Numbered from the stretch's first letter, positions 47,329 to 58,189 are shown. The stretch is DNA of 64,000 nucleotides from Gnetum montanum (GCA_015680685.1 MNCI01009243.1:129536-193535); one strand, 5' to 3'. Translations and numbers: made by a program. Notes: a model not told the origin generated them from the sequence alone.

Positions 47329-48350
47329 CCTCCATTGGCAGTACAAAGTGGATCTTCTTCGCTCTTGATGGTCTCACCTCTGGAGCAGGCTCCCTTGGGC
47401 ATTGATTTCTCTTCACCTTCACCTTGGACCTGCCAATGGTCTCATGAATCAAACGTTCAGCCCCTTTAACAGATGTGTGCAGTATAGGTGGTTCCAATCC
47501 CAAGCTATCACGAGAATGATGGGAACGAGTAGCTGCACCCCCAGTAGTGACAGAAACTAACTCGTCAATGCCTTCGGGTGGGTCCTGAGATCTAATGGTG
47601 CTAAAAAAATGACAAATCCAGGGGCAGGACAACTGTGAATGATCCCTCAATATATAACGATTATCACCACAAACTACTACCCCACGAAGAAAGCAAATGT
47701 GAAGTGGGATTTGGCATGGATGTTTGACTGTAATCTGACAATCTCTCCACAAAAGCTAGATCCAAGAAACTGTGCCCAGTTATAATGCATGCCCATCTCT
47801 AGCACTGCACATATGACACGTGTAGACTCGATCCTAAGGTTTCTTCCTTGAAAAAGAGATTTAGGGAATGCTCGTGCCCAAAAGAGAGGGTACAAGAAGT
47901 TCATCTCCATTGATTGGGTATCATCTTGCATAGAAAAACCTTTAGGACCCTAAGACATGCCTAACCACTCTTCAAGCTCTTTTATGACATGGCCTTCTTT
48001 AGTTGCTTTATCTATAGCCACCCTCGCACCATCCATGGGCATGCCAAAAAGATCGAAAAGGAAATCAGTGGTCAGGTGGAAAGATACCTTAACTTCTTGA
48101 ACCCGCGTAGTAAAATAGGAAGCATCATCACTGAAAGAATCAACAATGGTGATCATCTCAGCCGTTGGAACATTAGGAGTCAAAGCAGTGAACAAGTCCA
48201 TTAGACCTGCCCAGGTAAGGCAGCTGATGATCAACTCAGGGGCTTTTGTTTGCAACCATTGTTGTGACTACTCTATCTCCCTATATTTCATAAAAAGGGT
48301 GGCCTTAGTATGCCCTGTTATAATGGTAACTTGATAAGAGGAGATGGTTG
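47329..48350 (-). pseudogene. Antisense gene exon 4: plant-transposon-like domain
   Basis: The 1-kb exon has one TAG after KYREIE, one stop after LEEWLGM and a frameshift near 47700-47750. KVSFHLTTDFLFDLFGMP resembles the V.G..V.FS...IN.F.GLP segment of the 'putative plant transposon protein' type, and LFWARAFPKSLF then RVICAVLEMGMHYNWAQFL resembles its W...+.P...-...R..L+..+ segment. The last third (to 47329) is loop-like with R/K clusters (RSKVKVKRNQ) and ends at donor G|GTAAGT. Similar domains are common in plant retroelement accessory genes. Confidence 0.45.
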
Positions 48351-48438
48351 CTATAAAAAAATAGAGAGTGAAAAGTTAAAAACATAGTACATGATGATGC
48401 AACAAAAAGAAAATGGAGTCTATAGTGTGATCATTTAC

Positions 48439-49244
48439 CATTAGTAAATGGCGTAGGCACATTAGGTGTAGGATCAATGCTCTGAGGAAAAATTGGCCCT
48501 TTAGAAGACCAATCCTCATGCAACCAACCATGAACTTGACAACATTCAAAAGCCCTTGAGAATTTCCTATGGTAGTCAACAATAGCCACTTTTGTCTGGT
48601 CCAATACCTCAGCACAAAGAATGGGGTCCACCATGAATGCCTCCAATGTTGTGCACACTAAGGCAAGCCCACCGTCATCATCATGCATCCGATTCTCATC
48701 AAATCGAGGCCTGCATAGAAAAATAATATCTATGCATAGACAACCATATAATTTTAAAAGAATAAAAAATTAAGCAGAGCACAAAAAAGCATACCTATCC
48801 ACTCTATATACTGTCCCATGTAGATTCTGGAATAGAGTGTGCACATGGAAGGCTAGGAAAAGTGTGTTGCTGCTATTATAATGGCAACAAGTAGGTAGTT
48901 CCCATACATGAGTCAAGGGACAAGTAGATCTAGGACCCTTAGCAGGGCCTCCCTCAACATTAAAAGGTCCCTCATCTATGTCAGTAATGAAGGCAAGCAT
49001 GTCTTGTGTAGATCCAGGCAACATTGTCTCAATGATATCATGAGCCAATTGTTCACTTAAGTGAGACCATATAACCACACTGAAATTTTGCAAAATGAAG
49101 GACAAAAATGAACCAACACTGGGACAGAACCATATCAAATGAGGCTCAATGCGCATGTCATAAGGAGGTATGTTCAGTCCAAAGGGGCCAAACCAAGTGA
49201 GTACACTAACAAGCTCAACTACAAGAAGGGAGGGTTTAGGTGCC
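48439..49244 (-). pseudogene. Antisense gene exons 2-3: NIF/FCP1-like HAD phosphatase domain, catalytic residues lost
   Basis: Exon 2 (49244-48795) reads APKPSLLVVELVSVLTWF, aligned by me with the plant NIF motif LLVLDLDGVL. The two catalytic aspartates correspond to E and V, at product residues 55 and 57. Then come FCPSVGSFLSFILQNFSVV and IWSHLSEQLAHDIIETML, the RP..FL..FCFE.F.VGIWSS region, with MLAFITD for the LLFCWDQ strand. SSNTLFLAFHVHTLFQNL matches NTLLIDDSPYK..NP with the DD pair replaced by AF. Exon 3 (48710-48439) gives PRFDENRMHDDDGGLALV and TLEAFM, like the GG.L..+LE end of this family. The fold assignment is from pattern memory. Loss of both acidic motifs implies no phosphatase activity. 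Confidence 0.5.
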
Positions 49245-49617
49245 CTGCATACAACCAAAAATTTTAGGTGAGCAAAGAGTCCAAGTTATCAAAATGATTT
49301 AAAACCACATGAATCAAAACATAAATAATATTTAGTACACAGCTTCACCCCATGAGACAAGGACACCAGTATCTATTTAGTGTACTTAACGCTCGCTGGG
49401 GTACATTGAAATCTCTTACACAATAGTTTATTCCAGGAAAAATAAAATAAATACACAACTGTGAAAACATGAACATTCATAGATTCAACATAAACTTTGA
49501 AAAACATAGAAACAAATTTAAATTATTTATCCCAATAAAATATTAAACTATGTAGATATAAAACCAGCAAATAATAAACATCTTAGTAAACAATTTACAT
49601 CTTCATGTCTTAACAAA

Positions 49618-50060
49618 GAGGGGCCTAGGCACTCACGCTGCAGCTTCCAGTCACTCATGCTGGGCCTATCCTAGGCACTCACGTTGCAGCTTCTAGTCAC
49701 TCACGCTAGGCCTATCCTAGGCACTCACGCTGTAGTGTCTAGTAACTCATGTTGGGCCTGTCCTAGGCACTCACGTTGCAGTGTCCATGAAACTCACACT
49801 GGCCTTCCTGGCCTACATTCACGATAGCAGTCACACTGCCCTGGAAAGATCATGCTACAGCTTTCCTTGGGCACCCTACAAAACATGTACCAGCACATGC
49901 CCTACGCATTCCCTAGGCACTCATGCCCTACGAATTCCTTGGGCACTCACATCCTACGCATTTCTTGGGCCACTCACGCTACTCATGCCACTCACATCCT
50001 ACTCATACCCTGTAACACACATACTCCACTCACGTTGAGTTTGCTTCAACTCATGCTAGG
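49618..50060. repeat. Tandem repeat array in intron 1 of the antisense gene
   Basis: Units of about 46-48 bases of the form CACTCACGCTGCAGCTTCC, CACTCATGCTGGGCC, TATCCTAGG repeat at least four times from 49628, then degrade into shorter CACTCATGCC/CACTCACATCC units to about 50060. The CTCACGCTG core is shared with both LTRs and the leader array. Confidence 0.75.
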
Positions 50061-50281
50061 GCACTCCACTCATGCTGAGCATTTAACTCATGCCTCAATC
50101 AGGCCCTGAACTGATAACACTCTGGATGATGCCACAAAGATCAAAAATAGCAAGCCACAAACCCCAGAAACAAATCCTGAATCCTCAGAAACAAGCCCAA
50201 AATTTCAGCCATAGAATTCACGTTGCCCTAGCTAACGTTGTGAATGAAATACCAGAGAAAAACAAGAGGAAAAAAATATAC

Positions 50282-50415
50282 CTATGCAGAGCTCCATCCC
50301 ATGATGAAATCCTGGCTTGGGGGAGACGCTGGAGTAGCTCTTTACTCTCCTCCACGAATGCCAGATTTGCTTGCCTCTTCCCTTTGCCTTGACTTTCTTT
50401 CCCTTTTCCCTTCAT
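50282..50415 (-). pseudogene. Antisense gene exon 1 (basic N-terminus)
   Basis: MKGKGKESQGKGKRQANLAF opens a lysine-rich start. SSWDGALHR ends at the donor AG|GTATAT. I chose the ATG at 50415 for the Lys-rich start, but in-frame ATGs at 50424, 50433 and 50445 are possible. It ends two bases into a codon, which fits the first base of exon 2. Confidence 0.6.
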
Positions 50416-51190
50416 GGCTACCATATAACTCATGCTGTAGCTCATGCTGATGTTGACGACTGACGCTCACACTGCACTCTCTAGCTCACACTGCAGTCTA
50501 AACTTCTAGGAACTCACGCTAGTAAAAATGATGTCCTTGTACCTCAAAACCCCCTTTTCTAACCCCTAATATTCATTCTCAATTTAATTTAATTTATTTT
50601 CTCTTATTTTATTTTCTATTTTTTATTTAAATTCACCATGTTTTATGTTTAAATTTTTTTTGCAGTTTAATATTTATGTCATCTTTATTTCATGCTTTGC
50701 CTAGTATTCCTCATTATTCCACCCTTTGGACATGAGGCCAAAATATTAGAAATAATTTTTTTTAAAGGAGGGGGGAGAGGTGAAAATAAAAAAAATGTAT
50801 ATGCAAACATATAAAAATACATAATGACGCATTTAAAAATCCATAAGATTTTAAAATCCTTTAAAGTTATAGTTCACACAAAATTAACAATGCCTTATAC
50901 ACTCATCCAAAATGATAAATTAACATGAACAGTACCAACCCGGTATGGCCTAAAACTACCATATGGCTTGATACAACCAAAAAATGTCATGACTATCACT
51001 ACGTTCCATGATTTCATTAGTATATAGTTTAATTACCCTATGCTTGTTTACATTTTGTAAATCCTTCATCAAGAGAATGTCACTCACTTCACTCCCAATT
51101 TAAATTGGCAGGAGTGAGCACATGGCCACCAAGAATATCCTTTCAACATTTTCTCTCATGGACCATAAGGGAAAATTAAAAGAGCAATTA
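50416..51190 (-). promoter_or_regulatory. Upstream region of the antisense gene
   Basis: Next to exon 1 (50425-50510) lie five or more CTCATGCTG/CTCACACTGC words. Beyond is an AT-rich stretch (50580-50650) in which a TATA-like box could lie, with no single good candidate. From 50690 to 51190 I see no gene; one copy of the GGTATGGCCTAAAACTA word is at about 50941. The promoter role is inference. Confidence 0.35.
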
Positions 51191-51289
51191 ATTTTGAATC
51201 CTTGGATTTAGATCCATGTTCTTATACCAATTTAATAGCCTCCAATCAAAAAACGTTAGATTGGCCTAAAAATGTGGTAAAACTTTAGA

Positions 51290-52640
51290 TCTAGAGGCTA
51301 ATAATATCACCGAAGATCCCCTTGTTGAAGTCCCCATTACTACATTCAATGGTGAAACTAGAACATTGAAATTAAGCACCCTACTGGACTCACAACTTGT
51401 CAGTGACATCGCTCAAGTACTGAAAGATAATATAAAAATATTTGCATGGTTATATATCGATATTCCAGGATTAGACCCTTGAATCATCCAACACAACATC
51501 ATTCTCGATGAAAAAATCAAACCGGTGAAGCAAAAGGCATGAAAGGTTAGACCTGAGGTGGCGTTAATAGTCTGCACTGAAATCACAAAGTTCTACCAAG
51601 CCGATTTCATCCGAGCCATTGACTGTTCCAACTGGGTATCAAACATTGTTGTAGTCCCTAAGAAGAACAGTAGCATATGCATATGCATTGACTTTTGTGA
51701 TCTCAACACAACCACTATAAAAGATGACTTCCCACTACCCAGCATTGATTAGCTTATTGACATAACTATTGGGAATGTGCTATTATCCTTTCCGGATGGA
51801 TTTTCAAGATACAACCAAATAAGAATCAACTTGGAACATCAACTCAAAACAACCTTTATGACATCTTCGGGCACATTCTGCTATATGATGATGCCGTTTG
51901 GCCTTAAAAATGCAGGCGCTACATATCAACGAGAAATGACATATATATTTAATGATTGCTTACTCAATGATTACGTTGATGACATCGTAGTTAAATCTAA
52001 AACAACCGAAGAACATGCAAAAGATCTAGACCTAGTGCTTAAACGTTGTCTTAAATATGACCTTAGGCTCAACCCAAAGAAGTGTGTCTTTGGTCTTAAA
52101 ATGGGCAAAATGCTTGGCTTTGTAGTCTTTGGAACAGGGATATGGGTGGACCCTGATAAGGTTAAGGTAATAACTAACATGCAACCATTGAAAAACCTTA
52201 CTGAACTACGTGGTCTCCAAGGTAGACTATAATTCATTAGATGCTTTATTGAAAGGCTGACGGATAAATTGAGACCCATGCAACACTTACTATGAAAGAA
52301 TATGCATTTCCAATGGACTCAACAATGCCAGGAAGTGTTCGAGAACATAAAGCAAGATTTGGCTCAACTACCAATAGTTTATCCCCCTCAGAGCGATAAA
52401 CCCTTCTACATCTACCTTGCAACTTCCAATTCTTCCATTGCATCGATGCTTTATCAGAAACGTAAAGTTGGAATCAAGATCCCTATATATTACTTAAGCC
52501 ATGCTTTAATTGCCTATGAACAACGATACAATGATGTAGAAAAATCATGCCTGGCCCTCATCTTCTCCTTGAAGAAATGACAACATTATCTCTTCCGTAA
52601 TAAGTTTACATCATTTGCAAGAATAATGTACTCTGTGCCA
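51290..52640 (+). pseudogene. Element G reverse transcriptase and RNase H
   Basis: The N-terminus IFAWLYIDIPGLDP and IIQHNIILDEKIKPVKQK (51440-51540) is typical of Tat. The RT core holds SNWVSNIVVVPKK, IKDDFPLPSID, FPDGFSRYNQIRINLEHQLK (first Asp kept), MMMPFGLKNAGATYQREM and YVDDIVVKS (about 51970-52000) with the catalytic pair intact. KCVFGLKMGKMLGFVV follows. RNase H: FQWTQQCQEVFENIKQ, PFYIYLATSNSSIASML (the catalytic Asp is replaced by T), AYEQRYNDVEKSCLALIF. There are stops at 51751, 52230, 52295 and 52581. Confidence 0.85.
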
Positions 52641-52829
52641 TCACTAATAACATCTACGAGTCGAGTATGATAGCTAGGTGGAAAGAAATGATCGCAGAGT
52701 TTGACCTACACTATGTTGCTCAATCTTCTACAAAAGGTCAAGTAATAGTCACACAATTAACCATCTTACCAATGCATGATCAAGTGACAATTAACCTCGA
52801 ATTCCCCGATGAGAATGTTAATAGTATAG

Positions 52830-53380
52830 ATACTGTACTTGATAACTATGAGGTGATCCTTTATTTCGATATAGCTTCAACTTCCTGAGGTGGAAGTGCT
52901 ACGGTCATTTTAACATATCCCTCTAGAGAAATCCAACCCTTAACCTACCGATTAACCTTTCCCTGTACCAATAACATGGCAGAATACAAAGGTCTTCTTA
53001 GAGGTCTTCAAGAAGCATTGACTTCAGGAATCAAATGTCTTGTAGTTCGAGGCGATTCATAGTTGGTCATTAATCAAGTCACAGAAGTTTACACATGTAA
53101 AGCTCTCCATTTGCAACCATATTGTGATTTGACCAAACATCTATTGAGGCAATTAATAGAAGTGGATATACAACATGTCCCTAGAAGCGAAAACACCATT
53201 GCCGATGCACTTGCTACACTAGCCCTAAACATGACACTTAAAATGTCCCATGCGTTGCCTAGCTCTATAAAAAATTATGACGAACCTATAACTGATGCTC
53301 TTGATGAAATGCCTATAGCATCCGTTAGCACAACACACGCAATAGAATGGTACGATAACATAAAAGAGTACCTTCTATGA
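52830..53380 (+). pseudogene. Element G second (archaeal-type) RNase H
   Basis: YEVILYFDIASTS (first Asp kept), then TNNMAEYKGLLRGLQEA (the conserved TNN.AEY.AL..GL..A, Glu kept), LVVRGDS followed by a stop where W/Q/K would stand then LVINQV, and VPRSENTIADALATLAL (conserved N..AD.LA, Asp kept). This extra domain after the normal RNase H marks the Tat lineage. Two stops lie inside it. Confidence 0.8.
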
Positions 53381-53398
53381 GGTGAACCTCCACAACAT

Positions 53399-54586
53399 TT
53401 GACAAATGCTCAAAATGATGCAGTGCAAAAATGCTCTCAACAATATGTGTTAATAGGAGACACCTTGTGTCACAAATCCTATGAAGGCATTCTGCTGATT
53501 TTCATTAGTAGTATTGACAGTCAAACAATTGCAGAACAAGTCCACAAAGGACTTTGTGGAGGGCATATAGCACCCAAAGAAATGGTACCAAAGATTAGGC
53601 ACTTGAGCTACTACTGGCCTGACATGGAGTACGATTGCTTCTCCAAGGTCAGGACATGTGACATTTGCCAAAGGCATGGTAACCTAATACATGTACCACC
53701 TAACGAATTACACATAACACAAATCACATGGTCATTCCAAAGATGGGGATTAGACTTAATTGGACCAATAACGCCATCATCCTCTACAGGACATAGCTTC
53801 ATTATAACTGCAACTAAATACTTCACAAAATGGGTAGAAGCTATTCCCCTTAGGAAGACCACTTCTAAGCACATTTGCAATTTCATAATAGAAAATATTG
53901 TGACCCGTTTTGGTATTCTGATGACCATCGTTATTGACAATGGGCCACAATTCAGTAGTGTAGATACTAAAAGCTTTTGTGAAATCTTGGGTATTAAACA
54001 TGCATTCTTGTCACCTTACTACCCACAGAGCAATGGTCAAGCAGAGGCTACAAACAAAACTATCATCATGATGCTCAAAAAGATGTTAAATAAAAGCAAG
54101 AGGTGATGGCACGAACAAATAGTCTACGTATTATGGGCATACAGAACGACACATCGAACATCTACAAGTAAAACCCTATATAGTCTTGTATACAGATCTA
54201 AAGTTATTTTACCTTTTGAGTTATAGGTTCCCTCATTGCGGATATCTCTCTTAGGCCTCCTTGATGAAAGCCAAAGCAATGAACTACAAATTGTTGACCT
54301 TTCCTCGGTGGAGGAGGAACGTGTACAAACACTTGATCAGATCGAGTGGTACCAGAAATGACAGCAGCAGTGACATAAACACAATTTGCATAAGCGCTCG
54401 ATTAAGGAAGGAGACTTAGTCCTTAAGGCTGTCCGTGAACACCCAGATAAGTTCTCGGCTAACTGGGAAGGGCCTTACTTACTCACTAAGGCGTACAATA
54501 ATGGAGCATTCAAACTTGCTAACATGGATGGGAATAAGTTTGCTAATCCCAAAAATCACTTGTACCTGAAACGGTACTATGTCTGA
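53399..54586 (+). pseudogene. Element G integrase
   Basis: The zinc finger is complete: VHKGLCGGH...RTCDICQRHG (H-H-C-C). The core keeps all three acidic residues: LDLIGPI, VIDNGPQF and GQAEATNK, with 35 residues between the last Asp and Glu (DD35E). After a stop at 54106 the frame is broken for about 280 bases. The C-terminal domain at 54386-54586 reads EGDLVLKAVREHPDKFSANW, the GPY/F-type end (WEGPYLL). It is the best preserved gene of the window, open for 235 codons. Confidence 0.85.
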
Positions 54587-54599
54587 TCAAACTAAGGTA

Positions 54600-54900
54600 C
54601 GTAACGGTCTTGGCATCATGACCTAAAACTAATATCATAGAATGGTCTTGGGGCTATGACTTGAAACTGGCACCATAGAGCTCTGTCCGTTATGACACTA
54701 AAATGCCACATTTTTTTCGCTACAACATAAAACTAGCACTCAAAGTCCACTAAGAGTATAAACTGGTTTGCCTCTTCATAGTCCGCTATGACTATAAACT
54801 AGCAATGCACCATCCACTACAACGTTAAACTGACGCTGTCCAAGGGGTTACGATGTGAAACTAACCCACAACAGTCTGCTAAAAATATAAACTGGTGACA
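54600..54900 (+). repeat. Repeat array after integrase
   Basis: About eight imperfect copies of (C/G)TATGACTATAAACTAGC-like units spaced 25-40 bases apart. Cores include CTATGACTTGAAACTGGC, TTATGACACTAAAATGCC and CTATGACTATAAACTAGC. They follow the stop of integrase directly. The same word follows protease (44930-45180). Confidence 0.7.
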
Positions 54901-56165
54901 TCATCAACAACCAGACAATACTTGAAAAGATCTGTTACTACAATTGGCTATATTTGTTCCACAAAAACTTGTTGCATAATTTGTCTCATGGACCCCGATG
55001 AAGCTGATGTTGTTCATGATTCTGTCTACCTTGAAAATTGCACATGGTGGCTTCATCTCCTTGGTTGTCTTCAAGTTTAAAGTGCTTACTTAACCATTTC
55101 ATTTATGGTTTTCTTATCTTCTTGGAGTTGTGTTTGCAAGATGACATGCCTAAGGCGTTTGCACACAGATGCACTTCATCATGACGACAAGGTATCACAT
55201 TCTTCCTAATGCCTGCAACTGGGTTAATCAATTCATTCATGAGTACATTCCTCATAAATTCCCTATTCCCCATCATGTTCCCCTTATCCTATTCAATTAC
55301 ACCCCCTTGATACATTCTACTCATCCCAAAACTCTTGATACATTGTTGCACATTGTGATCCTCTAAGTAGTTGCAACACAAAACATAGTGCATGGTACAT
55401 GATACAAAATGCAAGTGCATGAGCACAAGCACAACACTAAAAGAAAGCTCTTTAGAAAAACAAAAAGAAAAAAAATAAAAATAAAAGAATAGAAAAAAAA
55501 GAAAAAGAACAAAAAGATCAAAGAGCAAAATGCACGGAAAAGGTTTTCGTAACCCTATTGACATCATAGACCATAGACTATTGGCTATTCTCATTAAAGC
55601 CCCAGGTGAGAAGGCGATTGTCTTGGAAAAATAGTTACCCTCGTGTCTCAAACGATCATGTTGCACATCATCACGTGGCTTTGTCTGTTTACAACAGGCT
55701 CTTGTAAACACTCTACAAGAGTCCCATTTCTCCAAAGAACGCACTTCCTATGTCTTGGTTTCAAGTTTGCTGAAAACTAGCTACTAACAAGAACTAAAGA
55801 TATGGCTTGTTCATGTGAGAGCATTTGAGCATTCCTCTCCCACAATTCCAACAATAATTATAACCCATGATTAACTCATGATTCCTCGGTAACAACCAAT
55901 TCCCCCTGCATCTTGGACTATACTTTCCCAATCCCATGTACTTTTGAACATGGTGCGATGACGTCCAGTCAAGGGTTGAGAGTTAATGCCTGGTACTTGG
56001 TTGTTCATGGTGTTTTGCACTTCTTTGTCGACACCTCTTAGGTGGATTCCCCTAGATGTCAACAAAGATGGACCAATGAAACACCACTAATTTTGGCCTA
56101 ACACTTTGAAATGAGAACGAATCAAGCCCTTTCAAGCATTCGGGAGGCAAAATTTGACTAAGACA
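54901..56165 (+). other. Element G 3' region
   Basis: I recognise no gene. A 90-base A-rich, almost pyrimidine-free tract lies at about 55438-55528. The last bases before the LTR contain GGGAGGCAAAATTTGAC, a weak candidate polypurine tract. Confidence 0.45.
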
Positions 56166-57793
56166 TGGAACTCAAGCCAGCTTGCTCATGCTGTCAAGCT
56201 AGCTTGCTCTCAGCATGAGCAACTCCAATAGCTTCAAAATCAAGTAAAAAATGGTCCAAATATGAGGGTGCAAGCCATCCTCAAGGGCCACTGATGTCCA
56301 CTCCAAGTTTTAGCATTCGAGAATTCAAATTTTGGGACAAACTATACAAACATTCTCACTCATGCTGTGGTCATGCTGAGGTCACGCTGGCAGCATGAGT
56401 ACAGCGTGAGCAACTCTGAGAGCCTCAAAACTAAGTCAAAATGACTTGATTTCAAGGTGCAAGTTATCCTCAGAGTTCATTGTTAACAACTTCAAGTTCC
56501 AGCCTCCAGAATTCCATATTTCAGGTCCAAAATTGTAACTTTTTGCAGCTCACGCTATGGTCACATTGCACTCACACTGGCAGCATGAGTCCAGCGTGAG
56601 TTACCAAAAGTGGTTTAAAATAAGGCACATCAAGCTTAATTTTTGACTTGCAGACCACTCCTAAGGTCAACCACATTTAGGAAATTGCTGTACTTAAGAA
56701 ACAGGCTTCAAAAATCAAAAATTGGTGTGAAACATGTCACTTCTACCTCACTCATGCTAAGTTCACGTTGACAGTGTGAGTGCACTGTGAGTACTGGTCA
56801 CACTTGGTCAAAAGCACGCTGAACACACGCTAAGGACACACCAGAACAAAATCAACTCGCACTGGAACCTTTGATGAAAGAGAGATGCTTCAAACAACCA
56901 CAAAACCATTCAAATCAACATCTTGTAGTAATTAATTCAGAGATTAAGAAGTTTCAAGCGAGCTGGAGTCAATTTTTCTTGTTGTACATTATCATTTTCA
57001 TTGTAAATTTTCATCATTTGTGACCTTTCCAAGCTCTTACACTCAAAATTGTATGTGCTTCCATGAGGGTAAGCTAGCTTAAGTAAGCTAACACACGCTA
57101 TAAGATACAGTGCATCTGGTCAAAGAACATAGCTTGCCTACACATGTCCAATTCACACATAGTTGTCCATCAAACACGTGTCACTTGATTTGTTTTCCTC
57201 TCATTTCTCAGCCATTGATTCCACCCATGAGCTTTGCACCCGATCCCAGCTGAACCTTATAAATACCCTATCAATCCACATAAACAAGGTTGGCAATTTT
57301 GAAGGTTGACGACTTAGGAAACATTGAGTAGCAACTTTTGGACACTTGGGTGCACCTGACTCCTAACCTTTAAGCACATCGCCCTAGGGCTTAGTGCTTG
57401 ACTTGCCATCCACACGCACAACTATGCTTTGACCGGTGCACACTCATTCTAAGAAATACAGTACAGTTCATTTTATCCTTCCATTATATTTCCTACCCTA
57501 TTTTACATTCAGTTTACGTTTTGTTTGCAATACAGTTCTATATATGCTCTATTTGTATTTCGTGCATCACTATTTATATTTCGTGCATCAGTTACGATAA
57601 CCCCAGCGCAAGCTATAGCTCATGTTCAGGGAAGTCCTTGGTTGATTTGTGTGTAGACCATCCTTGGCACTCTACCTTCATTTTCTTTTCCTGCTTGCCC
57701 TCATGTGAAGGCAGGGTCAATTGTACCCGTCCGACGATCTTTTGGTGTTTATTTTTCCCTTCTAGCCTTACACTAATGATTCCGGTCAATACA
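56166..57793 (+). repeat. Element G 3' LTR
   Basis: 1628 bp, TGGAACTCAAGCC to GTCAATACA, pairing with 39160-40795. TATAAATA at 57258-57265. The copies differ mainly by C/T and G/A changes. Confidence 0.87.
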
Positions 57794-58189
57794 ATTACCA
57801 AAGAGAATTCGCAAGTCCTCTTAATGTCACACCCTAATCATTCCCTCTTGGTCCATCCTTCTTCATTCTAGGTACAATGAACACAAAATTAATTTTAAGT
57901 TTTAAAAATGTCAAGAATATCACTATACCCTTGATCAAAACCTCTTATTTGTAGAATGGATGAGTGGGTGTAATGGGCTCATTGTCCACATAATTGATCA
58001 CTTGAGACTCGATTACATAGAACACACCTCAACCAACGAGCCACATGAGTGTTTTATTCATAGATGAGATTACTTATAAAAATGTAAAAAGACAAAAAGA
58101 CAAAAAGATAAATTGAAAAATGAAAAATTGGAAAACAAAAAATTGTAAAATTGAAGAAAATGAAAAATATTTATTAATCTTGCTTATTA
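57794..58189 (-). other. Element F spacer, right half
   Basis: It is collinear with B 16195-16640 and C/D just after pol (GTCACACCCTAATCATTCC, GGGCTCATTGTCC), ending in the low-complexity GTAAAA/GAAAAA run (58075-58165). No gene. Confidence 0.6.

Larger units (their letters stand above)
45539..50415 (-). pseudogene. Spliced antisense gene inside element G: HAD-like domain plus transposon-like and coiled-coil domains
   Basis: Eight exons (+ coordinates): 50415-50282, 49244-48795, 48710-48439, 48350-47329, 47212-46934, 46837-46640, 46535-45755, 45619-45539. Each intron starts GT and ends AG, several at near-consensus sites (GTAAGT at 47328, TTTCTATGCAG before 48710, TTCTATTATAG before 45619). 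Codon phase is kept across every junction that I checked. The product would be about 1070 residues: a basic start, a NIF/FCP1-like HAD domain, a plant-transposon-like domain, a Glu-rich segment, a coiled coil and an acidic tail ending in TGA. Two frameshifts (in exons 4 and 7) and about ten stops, several of the CAG/TGG/CGA decay type, show it is no longer intact. It lies opposite to gag-pol, so splicing of the element's own RNA would not remove its introns. Confidence 0.72.
39160..57793 (+). mobile_element. Element G: Tat/Ogre-like Ty3/gypsy retrotransposon with an antisense gene
   Basis: 18.6 kb on the + strand with 1.6-kb LTRs (39160-40795, 56166-57793). Order: LTR, primer site, gag (from 41108), protease (to 44686), a 6.6-kb interval holding a spliced gene on the opposite strand (50415-45539), RT, RNase H, a second archaeal-type RNase H, integrase (to 54586), tandem repeats, 3' region and LTR. 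The dual RNase H and GLKNAGATYQR in RT place it in the Tat lineage. Great length and a long protease-RT interval are known of Ogre. The flanks (TTTTG left, ATTAC right) show no clear target duplication. Confidence 0.85.

Noticed and set aside
49618-50060. CRISPR-like array of direct repeats
   Set aside because: Units are imperfect, contiguous and share a short word with the LTRs. There are no unique spacers of constant length, and the DNA is plant.
55289-55744. 151-codon - strand frame in the 3' region of element G
   Set aside because: It is mostly the translation of a low-complexity A-rich tract, giving a F/L/Y-rich peptide. It has no support as a gene.
39155-57798. Target duplication of element G
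   Set aside because: The 5 bases outside the LTRs (TTTTG and ATTAC) do not match. The LTR borders themselves are clear, so the insertion is accepted without a duplication.
57398-57871. 157-codon + strand frame at the end of element G, with a partner at 40402-40650
   Set aside because: Both lie inside the LTRs downstream of the TATA box and do not agree in length. The right one runs past the LTR end into element F.
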